From: Pseudomonadota bacterium
GTDB lineage: Bacteria > Pseudomonadota > Gammaproteobacteria > Steroidobacterales > Steroidobacteraceae
NCBI GenBank assembly: GCA_021816775.1
Contig: JAKAXA010000013.1
Location: 41,565 to 105,564, forward strand
Length of the DNA stretch: 64,000 nt
Direction: 5' to 3'
Positions within the stretch are counted from its first letter, which is position 1, and every line of letters starts with the position of its first letter. Under the pieces are notes generated by a model. The model was not told where the DNA came from, searched no databases, and saw nothing but the letters and a program-made list of their open reading frames with translations. This document shows, one piece after another, positions 7,703 through 17,467 of the stretch. Both the position numbers and the translations under genes were made by a program.

Positions 7703-10039
7703 ATGACAGACCCAGTCACAATGTCCGCAGCGAGCCACGAAGACGGCGTCGGCAACGTCCTCAAGTGGGTGCTGCTTGCGGTCGCTGTCGTGACGTTCGC
7801 GCTGTTTGGCTGGGCGACCAGCCGCACCTACCAGCTCGCCCCGCCCACCCCGGCGCGCTTCCTCGCGCCCAACGGCGCGACCGTGCTCACGGCGGCAGAC
7901 ATCGAGGCGGGCAAAGCCGGCTTCCAGCGCGCCGACCTCATGGACTACGGGAGCCTCTACGGCATGGGCTCCTATTTCGGTGAAGACTACACGGCCGCGA
8001 ACCTCGTCAAGCTCGCCGCGCTCACCGAGCAGAGCCTCGCCATGGAGCGATTTGGCAAGCCCTACCGGGCGCTCTCGCCGGGCGATCGCTATGAGGTCAG
8101 GACGGCGATGCGCCAAGCGTTGCAGGGCATCGATCTGACGCAGTCCGTCGTATCGCTGCCGGACGCGGTGGCGCGATCGATCGCGGCGCTGCGTGCTCAG
8201 ATCGCGAGCGCCCTGCTCAAGCCGGACTATGCCAGGGGCTGGACGCAGGCTCACAGCCTCGATGCCGCCAGCGCCGCGCAGACCGCCGATTTCCTGATCT
8301 ACTCGTCGATCACGACGGTCGCCCGCCGCCCCGGCGGTGTGGCCTCCCGGACGCAGAACTGGCCGTACGAGCCTCTGGTCGGCAACACTCCCACGACCAG
8401 CACATTCATCTGGACGTGGGTCAGCTTCTGCTTCACTTTCTTCGCCTTCGGCGCAGTGATCTTTCTGTATGAGCGCTATATCCACGGCCCCGACCCGGGG
8501 ATCATGGAGCCGGTTCTGGCGTTGCGGCCGCTGACGGCGAGCCAGCGGCGCATCGGCAAGTACTTCCTGGCGGTCGCGGCAGTGCTGCTGCTGCAAATCC
8601 TCGCCGGCACCGTGATGGCGCACTACTACACCGACCGCAGCAGCTTCTACGGCATTCCCGTCGATCGGTTCCTGCCGTTCAACTTCGCCCGCGACGTGCA
8701 CATCCAGACCCCGATCGTCTGGATCGGCCTGTCGTGGATCGGCGCCGGGCTGTTTCTCGCGCCGATCATCGGGCGCGCCGAGTCCAGGGGGCAGGCCTGG
8801 CTGCTCGATGCGCTCTTCTGGGTGACGGTCGCGATCGTCGTTGGCGCGCTCGCCGGCAATTACCTCGACATCATGGGCTATCTGCACAAGGGCTGGTTCT
8901 GGTTCGGGCAGCAGGGCCTGTCCTACATCCAGCTCGGCCGGGCCTGGCAGATCGGCTTCTTCGCGGGCCTGGCGATCTGGAGCGCACTGATGTTCCGGGC
9001 GTTGTGGCCGAGCCGCGCAGCGATGCGCACCGCGACGCGGGCCTTCTGGTGCGGAGCGATCCGCCTGGAGCACCTGCTGTGGGCCTCCACGGCCAATATC
9101 GCGCTGCTTTACGCATTCGGCATGATCCCGCTCACCGGGATCGAGAAGTCCTTCACCATCACCGATTTCTGGCGCTGGTGGGTGGTGCACCTGTGGGTCG
9201 AGCAGTCCTTCGAGTTCTTCGCCGCCGCCGTGAGCGCCTACCTGCTGATGGCCACCGGGCTGGTCTCGCGTCAGCTGTCCGAACGGGCGGTGTATCTGGA
9301 GCTGATTCTGATCTTCCTCGGCGGCGTGCTCGGCACGGGACACCACATGTACTGGGTCGGCGAGCCCGGCCTGTGGGTTGCGGTCGGTTCGATGTTCTCC
9401 TTCATCGAGGTGCTGCCGCTTCTGCTGCTGGTCATCGAGGCGTTGCAGCAGCACCGTCTCATCAAGGCCGCGGGCAGCTTCCCGTACGGGCTCGCCTACC
9501 TCTACGTGATGGGGGCCGCGTTCTGGAACTTCGTCGGCGCCGGAGTCTTCGGCGGCGGCACGCTGAACGCACCGCTCGTCAACTATTACGAGCACGGCAC
9601 CTTCCTCACCCTCAATCACGCCCACACCGCGCTGTTCGGCGCTTTCGGCCTGCTCGGCATCGGGCTCATCTACTTCTGCCTGCGCTACGCCGCTGGCGAG
9701 CAGCACGCCTTCAGCGAGAAGGCCGGCCGCTGGGCCTTCTGGCTGTACAATGGCGGGCTGGCGCTGTGGATCGTGTTCAATTTCTTCCCCATCGGCTGGC
9801 CGCAGCTCGCCGCGGTCTACGAACATGGCTATGCCTACGCGCGCAGTCAGTCGTTCTATGCGACCACGACCTTGTGGCAATGGATGCGCATGCCCGGCGA
9901 CATCGTGTTTGCCGCGGGCGCGCTGCTGATGGCGTGGGATTTCCTGGTCAAGCTGCGCCCGCTCCAGCGCCGCTCGGTCGCTCCCGTCACTCGCGGAGCA
10001 GCCCCGCTGGCGCGGCAGGCTCATAAGGAGGCGCGTTGA
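7703..10039 (+). CDS. norB: Quinol-dependent nitric oxide reductase (qNOR)
   Basis: 778 aa; heme-copper oxidase subunit I-like core (GTGHHMYWVGEP, NHAHTALFGAFGLLGIGLIYFCLR) with NorB N-terminal extension. Confidence 0.92.
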   Translation: MTDPVTMSAASHEDGVGNVLKWVLLAVAVVTFALFGWATSRTYQLAPPTPARFLAPNGATVLTAADIEAGKAGFQRADLMDYGSLYGMGSYFGEDYTAANLVKLAALTEQSLAMERFGKPYRALSPGDRYEVRTAMRQALQGIDLTQSVVSLPDAVARSIAALRAQIASALLKPDYARGWTQAHSLDAASAAQTADFLIYSSITTVARRPGGVASRTQNWPYEPLVGNTPTTSTFIWTWVSFCFTFFAFGAVIFLYERYIHGPDPGIMEPVLALRPLTASQRRIGKYFLAVAAVLLLQILAGTVMAHYYTDRSSFYGIPVDRFLPFNFARDVHIQTPIVWIGLSWIGAGLFLAPIIGRAESRGQAWLLDALFWVTVAIVVGALAGNYLDIMGYLHKGWFWFGQQGLSYIQLGRAWQIGFFAGLAIWSALMFRALWPSRAAMRTATRAFWCGAIRLEHLLWASTANIALLYAFGMIPLTGIEKSFTITDFWRWWVVHLWVEQSFEFFAAAVSAYLLMATGLVSRQLSERAVYLELILIFLGGVLGTGHHMYWVGEPGLWVAVGSMFSFIEVLPLLLLVIEALQQHRLIKAAGSFPYGLAYLYVMGAAFWNFVGAGVFGGGTLNAPLVNYYEHGTFLTLNHAHTALFGAFGLLGIGLIYFCLRYAAGEQHAFSEKAGRWAFWLYNGGLALWIVFNFFPIGWPQLAAVYEHGYAYARSQSFYATTTLWQWMRMPGDIVFAAGALLMAWDFLVKLRPLQRRSVAPVTRGAAPLARQAHKEAR

Positions 10040-11280
10040 ACATGCACGCTGAGTCTGACACCGGCGCCCGGCGGACGCTGCTGTCCTACGGATTCCGGCC
10101 GTTCTTTCTGGCAGCGGCGCTGTGGGCGGCGATCGCGCTCGCGCTGTGGATCACGATGCTCCTGACGGGGCTTGAGCTCCCGAGCCGCCTCGCTCCGCTC
10201 GACTGGCATATCCATGAGATGCTCTTCGGTTTCGTGCCGGCCGCGGTGGCGGGCTTTCTGCTGACTGCCATTTCCAACTGGACGGGCCGCCGTCCCGTGA
10301 GCGGCGCGCTGCTGGGGCTGCTCCTGAGTCTGTGGCTCCTGGGACGCCTTGATGAGCTGCTCAGCGCGTTCTTCCCCGCATGGCTTGCGATCGCCGCGGA
10401 CCTCGCCTTCCCCTTCGCGCTCACCGCGGTCGTGGCCCATGAGATCATCGCATCGCGCAACCGGCGCAACTACCAGATGATCGCCCCGATTGCGGTGATC
10501 GCTCTGGCGCAGTTGCTCATGGATCTCGGCGCGCAGGGCGGTGTCACGGCGCTCACCGGCTACGGCTGGCGGCTCGGCCTGGTTGCGATTCTCATTCTGA
10601 TCTCGGTGGTGGGCGGGCGCATCGTGCCGAGCTTCACGCGCAACTGGCTGGCCGCGCGCGGGACGAACCGGCTGCCGCCGGCGGCCGGGCGGCTGGATCA
10701 GGTCTCCCTGGCGGCGCTGCATGCGGCACTCATGGCCTGGGTGCTCTTTCCGTCGGCGCGACTCACCGGAGTGGCGCTGCTAGCCGGCGCAGCGCTCAAT
10801 CTGTGGCGCGTGCTTCGCTGGCGGGGCTCCGCGACACGCTCGGAAGCGCTGCTCCTGGTCCTGCACGTCGGATATCTGTGGCTGGTCGCGGGTGTCGCCG
10901 CGCTGGGCGTCGCGATTCTCGATCCCGGCTTCCCGCTCGATGCCGCGATCCACTCGCTCACCGCTGGCGCAATCGGCACCATGATTCTCGCGGTCATGAC
11001 CCGCGTCAGCCGCGGACACACGGGTCGAGCGCTCTCTGCGGATGGCGCCACCATTCTCATCTACGTGATGGTCATCCTGGCGGCTGCGGCGCGGATCACC
11101 GCGGCGCTCGTGCCCGTCGTTTGGGAAGAATTCCTGCTCGGGGCCGCCGCGCTGTGGATCGGCGCGTTTGGGCTGTTCGCGGTGCGCTACGGTCCGTTCC
11201 TGCTTCGGCGCCGAAGCGCGTCGGGTGCCGCGCAAGCCGTGGCCGTCCAGGTCCCGAGGACGGCTTCCAGCCCGCATTGA
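10036..11280 (+). CDS. nnrS: NnrS family protein
   Basis: LLSYGFRPFFLAAALWAAIALALW...DWHIHEMLFGFVPAAVAGFLLTAISNWTGRRP...GRIVPSFTRNWL; overlaps norB stop. Confidence 0.92.
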   Translation: MNMHAESDTGARRTLLSYGFRPFFLAAALWAAIALALWITMLLTGLELPSRLAPLDWHIHEMLFGFVPAAVAGFLLTAISNWTGRRPVSGALLGLLLSLWLLGRLDELLSAFFPAWLAIAADLAFPFALTAVVAHEIIASRNRRNYQMIAPIAVIALAQLLMDLGAQGGVTALTGYGWRLGLVAILILISVVGGRIVPSFTRNWLAARGTNRLPPAAGRLDQVSLAALHAALMAWVLFPSARLTGVALLAGAALNLWRVLRWRGSATRSEALLLVLHVGYLWLVAGVAALGVAILDPGFPLDAAIHSLTAGAIGTMILAVMTRVSRGHTGRALSADGATILIYVMVILAAAARITAALVPVVWEEFLLGAAALWIGAFGLFAVRYGPFLLRRRSASGAAQAVAVQVPRTASSPH

Positions 11281-11415
11281 CCAGTCGCTGCGCAGGAGCC
11301 TTCATCGACGCCACCACGGCACACTCGCCCGCTTCGCGATGCCGGGCTCGTCCCCGCAACCCTCGCGACGATGCCGATCGCCGCTGCACCCAGCCGCAGC
11401 GGCTTCGCGGCTCAC

Positions 11416-11838
11416 TCAGGCGGCGCCGCGCAACTCGGCAAACAGGCCCTTCTCCTCCCGCTCGTGGTGGTGCTCCACCACGTGCTTTAAGGTCTTCTCC
11501 TCATCAAGCAGCGCGATCATCGCTGCAGCCGTCACCCCGAACCGGCGTGCGCGGGCCAATCGTTCCATGGCTTTGCGCACGAACTGCTCAATGCGGCGGT
11601 GTTCTGCCAGGTAGACCTCTGGTCCCCACCGGGATCGGCCGGCGCGGCAGTGCGCCAGCAGGTGCCGTTCCTCGAATTGCATGTGGGCTCGCAAGCGTTG
11701 CTCATACTCCACGAGCAGCTGCGCCGCCTGCGCCCAGCGGCGCTCCACCAAGGCCTCCTGATGTCGCGCGAACACTTCACCGAGGGCAAGATGTTGCGCA
11801 AGAAGGTCATCGATATGTCGGGCTGGCATCCTCATCAC
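11416..11838 (-). CDS. Hemerythrin/HHE-domain protein
   Basis: HxxxE/HHHERE pattern: HMQFEERHLLAHC...AEHRRIEQF...LKHVVEHHHEREEKGLF. Confidence 0.82.
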   Translation of the reverse strand: MMRMPARHIDDLLAQHLALGEVFARHQEALVERRWAQAAQLLVEYEQRLRAHMQFEERHLLAHCRAGRSRWGPEVYLAEHRRIEQFVRKAMERLARARRFGVTAAAMIALLDEEKTLKHVVEHHHEREEKGLFAELRGAA

Positions 11839-11859
11839 CCCGGGAAAGCAGGCTCTCTC

Positions 11860-12120
11860 TCAAATGACGCCGTCTCCGGCGAGCCACTCCTGAAATTCGC
11901 GCATCGAGTTCTCGAACTGCGGCTTGTAGGAGGGATCACAGGCGTGGCTCCTCGGGTCGCGTACAGTGTCGCGATAAATAGCAAGCGTACGCACGACCCA
12001 GGCACGTGCCGCCTCCGAACCATCGCGTCGCACCAGAAACGCGATCCGGTCGAATTCGGATCGCGGCTCGAGATGGGAACATCGCAGGGGCGATCCCATC
12101 CGGCCGATCCCTGCGCTCAC
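11860..12120 (-). CDS. Hypothetical protein
   Basis: 86-aa ORF, SEFDRIAFLVRRDGSEAARAWVVRTLAIYRDTVRDPRSHA...FENSMREFQEWLA; coding-like composition. Confidence 0.55.
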   Translation of the reverse strand: MSAGIGRMGSPLRCSHLEPRSEFDRIAFLVRRDGSEAARAWVVRTLAIYRDTVRDPRSHACDPSYKPQFENSMREFQEWLAGDGVI

Positions 12121-12248
12121 GGATCAGCTGCCGCGAGTCCCCGATCCCTGGGGAACGCTGCGCGCAACGAACCGTGCTGCGCTCGTGTCGGGCAGCGCAT
12201 TGAGCTTCATGTTCAAGCCCGCCGGACCACCTGACCCGTGGCAGTGAG

Positions 12249-12632
12249 TCATCCTGGCCCCGCCGAGGCGCCATGCAGCTGCGTTGTGCCCGCCTGACAG
12301 ACCCCGGCCTCCTCCATGGCCGACAGCGCGACAATGGAGTGCGCGTAGGCGCCTCCGGCGCGCATTTCCGCCGCAACCCAGATCGCTTCCATGATCTCCT
12401 CTGGCCGCGCGCCATGCCTGAGCGCCGCTTGGGTATGCCCGCGGATGCAATAGGGGCATTGCGTCACATGCGCCACGGCGACGGCGATCAACTGCTTCGT
12501 TTTGGTCGGTAGCGCGCCGTCTGCGAATACCTCGCGGCTGAATGCCTCAAACGCCTGCTCGGCTTTCGGGGCGAGCGTGCGCCGCTGCGCGCTCCATTTC
12601 GGTGCGGAGCTCGGATAGACAGACTCGCTCAT
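12249..12632 (-). CDS. Carboxymuconolactone decarboxylase/AhpD-like protein
   Basis: KTKQLIAVAVAHVTQCPYCIRGHTQAALRHGARPEEIMEAIWVAAEMRAGGAYAHS. Confidence 0.88.
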   Translation of the reverse strand: MSESVYPSSAPKWSAQRRTLAPKAEQAFEAFSREVFADGALPTKTKQLIAVAVAHVTQCPYCIRGHTQAALRHGARPEEIMEAIWVAAEMRAGGAYAHSIVALSAMEEAGVCQAGTTQLHGASAGPG

Positions 12633-12724
12633 ACGCGTTCTCCTCCATGGGGGGATCTGCCGGGGAGGCTGTGACTTCAATCCCGCGCAGGCAGAGAGCT
12701 TGCGCAACCGGCGCGGATACTGCC

Positions 12725-12738
12725 TTGACCGGTATCAA
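12725..12738. promoter_or_regulatory. FNR/Dnr-type palindrome TTGACCGGTATCAA
   Basis: In the divergent intergenic region between the AhpD-like gene and the NDH-2 side. Confidence 0.6.
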
Positions 12739-12795
12739 GGGCAGCGGCGCTGCTCAGCGGGTCGATGCACCGAACATGGCGCTGCGGGTACCACC

Positions 12796-12948
12796 ATGAC
12801 CGGTCGAATCCTGGAATTGTTCCAGAAGCGGGACACCTCGGCGCCTCGCGCGCACCGATGGCGCAATGAACTCGCAAACGAGGCCGGGGACGGGTTGATA
12901 TCCGCACAGTTACCGATGGCGCTCGACCCGGGTCCGGTGGCTGAATGA
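12796..12948 (+). CDS. Small hypothetical protein
   Basis: 50-aa ORF MTGRILELFQKRDTSAPRAHRWRNELANEAGDGLISAQLPMALDPGPVAE downstream of the 12725 box; weak evidence. Confidence 0.3.
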   Translation: MTGRILELFQKRDTSAPRAHRWRNELANEAGDGLISAQLPMALDPGPVAE

Positions 12949-13002
12949 CGAGTGCGTACGCGAACCTTGAGGGGACCGGCCGACAGCGCTGCGCGTGAGG
13001 CG

Positions 13003-14505
13003 ATGATTTCACACACTCGAGACGAGCCGACGCTCATGACGGCCGCGGATGACCCCGCGCGATCCGAGCATGAGGCGCCGAGTCCGCGCAAAGCGGACGG
13101 CCCAGCCGGTCAGGATCCGGCGGCACGCCCGAGCGCGAGCGACCCACAGCATGCGCCCGCCACGGCGGTATCCCCAGGTCCACCCGCACGCCGCACGCAG
13201 CCGCACAAGATCGTCATTGTCGGTGGTGGCGCGGGTGGCTTGGAGCTCGCCACGATGTTGGGCGACAAGTTCGGCAAGCGAGGACGTGCGCGCATTGAGC
13301 TCATTGACCGGGAGCGCACGCACCTGTGGAAGCCGCTGCTGCACGAGGTCGCGGCCGGCAGCATGGACCTGAGCGTCCACGAGCTGAGCTATCTCGCCCA
13401 GTCCCACTGGCATCACTTCCGATTCCGGCTGGGACAGATGATCGGCCTCGACCGAGCGCGGCGCGAGGTGCATGTCGCTTCCGTGCTCGATGAGGCCGGC
13501 GCGCAGATCACCGCCGAGCGCCTCTACACCTATGACACCCTGGTCATCGCGGTGGGCAGTCTGACCAATGACTTCGGCACCCCGGGCGTCAAGGAGCACG
13601 CCATTGCGCTCGAGACCACCGCCTCGGCGGCGCGCTTCCACCGCCGTCTGGTCGATTCCCTGATCCGTGCCCACGACCAGCGCGAGCCGCTGCGGCCGCC
13701 GCAGCTGCAGGTCGCGATCATCGGCGCGGGCGCCACGGGCGTCGAGCTGGCAGCGGAGCTGCACAACACCACCCGCGATCTGGTGTCCTTCGGGCTGGAC
13801 CGGATCGACCCGGACGAGGACATCCAGCTCATTCTGATCGAAGCCTCACCACGAATCCTGCCGGCGTTGCCCGAGAGACTCTCCGATGCCGCCGCGTCAC
13901 TGCTCGGCAAGCTTGGCGTACGGCTGCGCACCGGCGCGCGCGTCGCCGAAGTCATGAAGGACGGCGTCAGACTCGCGGACGGTCAATTCATTCCCGCGGA
14001 GCTGGTGGTCTGGGCGGCCGGCGTCAAGGCGCCGGATCTTCTTCGGGATCTCGATGGGCTCGAGACCAATGGAGTGAACCAGCTGATCGTGGGCGCGACT
14101 CTGCAGACCAGCCGCGATGAGAATGTCTTCGCCATCGGCGACTGCGCCGCCTGTCCGTGGCTCGGCAGAGAGGGCAATGTTCCGCCGCGCGCCCAGGCGG
14201 CGCACCAGCAGGCCGCTCACATGGTCAAGCAGATGCAACGGCGTTTCGGCGGGAAGCCCCTGCTGCCCTACCGCTACCGCGACTTCGGCTCCCTCGTGTC
14301 CTTGGGCCGGCACAGCACGGTCGGCAATCTGATGGGCGCGCTGGTCGGCGGAAACCTGATGCTCGAGGGTTACTTCGCCCGGCTGATGTACCACTGGCTG
14401 CGCAAGATGCACGAGCTCGCGCTGCATGGCCCCACGAAGGTGACCCTGGATACGCTGGCCAGGCTGATCACCCGACGAACGGAGCCGCACGTCAAGCTGC
14501 ATTGA
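13003..14505 (+). CDS. ndh: Type II NADH dehydrogenase (FAD-dependent pyridine nucleotide oxidoreductase)
   Basis: KIVIVGGGAGGLELATMLGDKFGKRG... and VAIIGAGATGVELAAELHN dinucleotide-binding motifs; NVFAIGDCAACP. Confidence 0.9.
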   Translation: MISHTRDEPTLMTAADDPARSEHEAPSPRKADGPAGQDPAARPSASDPQHAPATAVSPGPPARRTQPHKIVIVGGGAGGLELATMLGDKFGKRGRARIELIDRERTHLWKPLLHEVAAGSMDLSVHELSYLAQSHWHHFRFRLGQMIGLDRARREVHVASVLDEAGAQITAERLYTYDTLVIAVGSLTNDFGTPGVKEHAIALETTASAARFHRRLVDSLIRAHDQREPLRPPQLQVAIIGAGATGVELAAELHNTTRDLVSFGLDRIDPDEDIQLILIEASPRILPALPERLSDAAASLLGKLGVRLRTGARVAEVMKDGVRLADGQFIPAELVVWAAGVKAPDLLRDLDGLETNGVNQLIVGATLQTSRDENVFAIGDCAACPWLGREGNVPPRAQAAHQQAAHMVKQMQRRFGGKPLLPYRYRDFGSLVSLGRHSTVGNLMGALVGGNLMLEGYFARLMYHWLRKMHELALHGPTKVTLDTLARLITRRTEPHVKLH

Positions 14506-14577
14506 CGCCCCGCTCCACCGCGGCGCGCACAGCGGCGCCGAGCGGCGCGCCGGGTCACCCCCGCGGCCGGCCCGCGC

Positions 14578-15081
14578 CTACGGGCTGATCTGCACCTCGA
14601 TCGGTGTAGTGCCCCGCAGCGTCGCGAGGATCACGCAGTAGCGCTCCGCAGTCCGCACCAGCCGTTCGCGGGCAGCCTGATCCGCCGAGCTGTCGAGCTC
14701 GAAGCGCAGCGTGATGCGTTGGATTCCGACCGGGACCGTCTTGTCGACGGCGAGCGTGCCGCGCGCATCCCAGACCCCTTCGGCAACGATCCGCCCGCCC
14801 GTGACCGCAACCCCCGTGGCGGTGGCGACGGCAAGCAGCGTGACCCCGGCGCACGCCGCAAGAGCCTCGAGCAGCATGTCCGCGGAACAGGCCGCCGCTC
14901 CGGTGCCGCCGGTTGCAGGGTGCAGGCCGGCGACGCTCGGGCGGTCCGGCACGAGCCGCACGGCGAGGGAGGCGGGCTCGAGACTCACCTCGATTCGCGA
15001 AGTGACGAGCGCCGAGTCCGGCGTGGATCGATACGCCTGCTTGATGGGCGTCTGCAGCGCCCGTAGTTCGTCAGCATTCAT
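14578..15081 (-). CDS. OsmC family protein
   Basis: CSADMLLEALAACAGVTLLAVATATGVAVTGGRIVAEGVWDARG...RLVRTAERYCVILATLRG. Confidence 0.85.
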   Translation of the reverse strand: MNADELRALQTPIKQAYRSTPDSALVTSRIEVSLEPASLAVRLVPDRPSVAGLHPATGGTGAAACSADMLLEALAACAGVTLLAVATATGVAVTGGRIVAEGVWDARGTLAVDKTVPVGIQRITLRFELDSSADQAARERLVRTAERYCVILATLRGTTPIEVQISP

Positions 15082-15141
15082 CGCGGCCGCTCCACTTCAG
15101 TAACACCTCGGCGCACAGCACGCGGGCGGGTTTGCGCCGGT

Positions 15142-17304
15142 TCACGCCGCCGGTTTCGGGCTGAGGTACTTGGCAAACCAGCGCAAAGCACGCTCCAGCA
15201 CGTTTCTCTCATCGGCGGGCTTGTGAAAGCCGTGACCCTCGCCGGCGTAGACCACCAGCTCGGTGGCAACCCCCATGGCGCGCAACGCATGCCAGAACTC
15301 GAAGGACTGCGGCGCCGGGCACTCGCCATCGTACTGCCCTACCACGATCAACGAAGGCGTCTTGTCGTTCTGGATGAAGTTGATCGCCGAGCTCTTCGCG
15401 TAGACCTGCGGATCCTGGTACACCGAGGCGCCGAAGAACGGAATCATCCACTCGTCGATCGAGTTCTCGCCGTAATAGCTCTTCCAGTCCGACAGACCGG
15501 CGCCCACGACCGCGGCCTTGAAGCGCTTGGTCTGGGTCGGGGCAAACATGGACATGAACCCGCCGTAACTCCAGCCGGTCAGGCCAAGGCGGTTGTTGTC
15601 GATCGGGTATTTCGCTTCCACCCGGTCGATGCCGGCCAGGATGTCGCGCAGGTCGCCGTAGCCCATGTCGCGCCGAACGGCCTTGGCGAAGCGCTCGCCC
15701 TCGCCGAAGCTGCCGCGGGGATTCGGCATCAGCACGAAGTAGCCCATTGCCGCCAGTGGCACCGGCCCGTAGCCGTCCCAGGGCCAGCTCGGGCGCGTCG
15801 CCCAGCTCGGCCCGCCGTGCACGAACACGATCATCGGATAACGTCTGTGCGGATTGTAATGCGCCGGGAACAGGAGCCAGCCCTGGACGTGGAAGCCCTG
15901 GTTCAGCCAGTGAACCGACACGGCCTTGCCCCACATAGTCCTGACGTTGGCGTTGACGTGCGTGATGGCATGCGGTGCGTCCATGACGCCCACAGGCTCG
16001 CGTGCGAGGTTCGTCCGCAGGGTGGCAGCGTCGATCTCAGGCGGTGTGTCGAACGTACTGTAGATGAACGCGACCAGATTGTGCGCCCCCGAGACGGATA
16101 CCGCGGAAGCGAACGTTCCATCGCTGACGTTGGACGCCACTCGGAACAGCCGCTGCTGAGTGGCGGCGGCGTGTCCGTGCAGCCGGAAGAGGGACAAGCG
16201 CGTGGATCCGCCGGCGAAGGACGACACCAGCAGCGCGTGATCGCCGGTCCAGGTCAGCCAGGACGGGGTGATGCCGATCCCAGGGGTGACATCGGCCGGC
16301 TGCCCCCCGTTCGCGCCGATGACGTAGAGATCCCCGCCGGTCGCCCCTTGATCGCTCATCAGTCCGCCGATGAAGGCGATCTGCGCGCCGTCGGGCGACC
16401 AGCGCGGCAGTGCTATCTGCAGACCGTGCAGCGGACCTGCGACCGACCCGGGATCCAGAGCGACCCGCGGCGCCCGGCCCACCGTCTGGGTGTAGAGCTT
16501 CGCCACCCACCAGTTGTCGCGCCCGGGCGGCGGGGCGCCGACATAGGCGACCCGATCCCCGCGCGGGGCCCAATCATACTCGTACACGAAAATCGACCGG
16601 GGCGTGATCTGACGGACCGCTCCGCCGTCCACCGGCAGCATCGCGAGGCGCTGGTGCTCGACACCGGTGCGGCCGATCACCCCGATCTGCGGCTTGGTCG
16701 CGGACACGGCGGCGATGGGATGCAGATCGCCCTTCACGTAAAGAAAGCTCAGCCCGCGGCCGTCCGGCGTCCAGGCGAGCTCGTGCACGAAGCCGTCCAG
16801 ATGGGTGATGCGCCGGGCCTGGCTGCCCGCGGCGCCGACCTCGTAGACGTCCCGCTGGTTCGCCGTCTGCTTCGCGTGATTGCAATTGGAGAGGAACGCC
16901 AGCGTGCGGCTGTCCGGCGACCACGCCAGGCTGCCGTAATGGCACGATCTCACGGCATGGGGAATCACCACCGTGCGCACGTGTGATCCGTCCGCGGCGG
17001 CAATCTGCAGAATCTGAGCGGACTTGGCCCGCTTCGACGGGGTGCCCTTGCCCGGCCCGGCGTGATGCGGCGCACTCGCCTGCGCAGGCAGAGTGAGCGT
17101 CCAGGCAATCGCCGCTCCGTTCGGCGCAACCGAAACGGCATTGAACCGCCGCACATCGCGCAGCCGCCGCATGATCTGCGCAATCCGTGCCGCATCGCGT
17201 TCCCCAGGCTTCGCCACGGCCGCCTTGCAGGGCTGATGCATCGCGGCGGCGCCGAGGCAAGTCAACAGGGAGGCCGTCACCACGGTACCACGGCGCAATT
17301 TCAT
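15142..17304 (-). CDS. S9 family peptidase (prolyl oligopeptidase/dipeptidyl aminopeptidase)
   Basis: WD40-like N-terminus; catalytic domain PMIVFVHGGPSWATRP...LGLTGWSYGGFMSMF...LIVVGQYDGECPAPQS...GEGHGF; N-terminal signal peptide. Confidence 0.92.
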   Translation of the reverse strand: MKLRRGTVVTASLLTCLGAAAMHQPCKAAVAKPGERDAARIAQIMRRLRDVRRFNAVSVAPNGAAIAWTLTLPAQASAPHHAGPGKGTPSKRAKSAQILQIAAADGSHVRTVVIPHAVRSCHYGSLAWSPDSRTLAFLSNCNHAKQTANQRDVYEVGAAGSQARRITHLDGFVHELAWTPDGRGLSFLYVKGDLHPIAAVSATKPQIGVIGRTGVEHQRLAMLPVDGGAVRQITPRSIFVYEYDWAPRGDRVAYVGAPPPGRDNWWVAKLYTQTVGRAPRVALDPGSVAGPLHGLQIALPRWSPDGAQIAFIGGLMSDQGATGGDLYVIGANGGQPADVTPGIGITPSWLTWTGDHALLVSSFAGGSTRLSLFRLHGHAAATQQRLFRVASNVSDGTFASAVSVSGAHNLVAFIYSTFDTPPEIDAATLRTNLAREPVGVMDAPHAITHVNANVRTMWGKAVSVHWLNQGFHVQGWLLFPAHYNPHRRYPMIVFVHGGPSWATRPSWPWDGYGPVPLAAMGYFVLMPNPRGSFGEGERFAKAVRRDMGYGDLRDILAGIDRVEAKYPIDNNRLGLTGWSYGGFMSMFAPTQTKRFKAAVVGAGLSDWKSYYGENSIDEWMIPFFGASVYQDPQVYAKSSAINFIQNDKTPSLIVVGQYDGECPAPQSFEFWHALRAMGVATELVVYAGEGHGFHKPADERNVLERALRWFAKYLSPKPAA

Positions 17305-17467
17305 GTCACGATCTCCACGTCGTCGTTCTGGAAAAAAGCGCGATCGAAACGAAAAATACTAGCACGCGCGCCGTCGAACGTCGAATCATGGCGCCCCTGG
17401 ACAGCGTCTTCAGTTTCATTTTCCACGGCGGATTCCGGCTCGCGCGCATCGCGACCATGCCGCACGA

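Noticed and set aside
7595-10024. 809-aa minus-strand ORF opposite norB
   Set aside because: Antisense shadow of the qNOR gene in high-GC DNA; charged low-complexity translation with no recognisable domain.
15223-16986. 587-aa plus-strand ORF opposite the S9 peptidase
   Set aside because: Shadow ORF; composition typical of antisense GC-rich frames.
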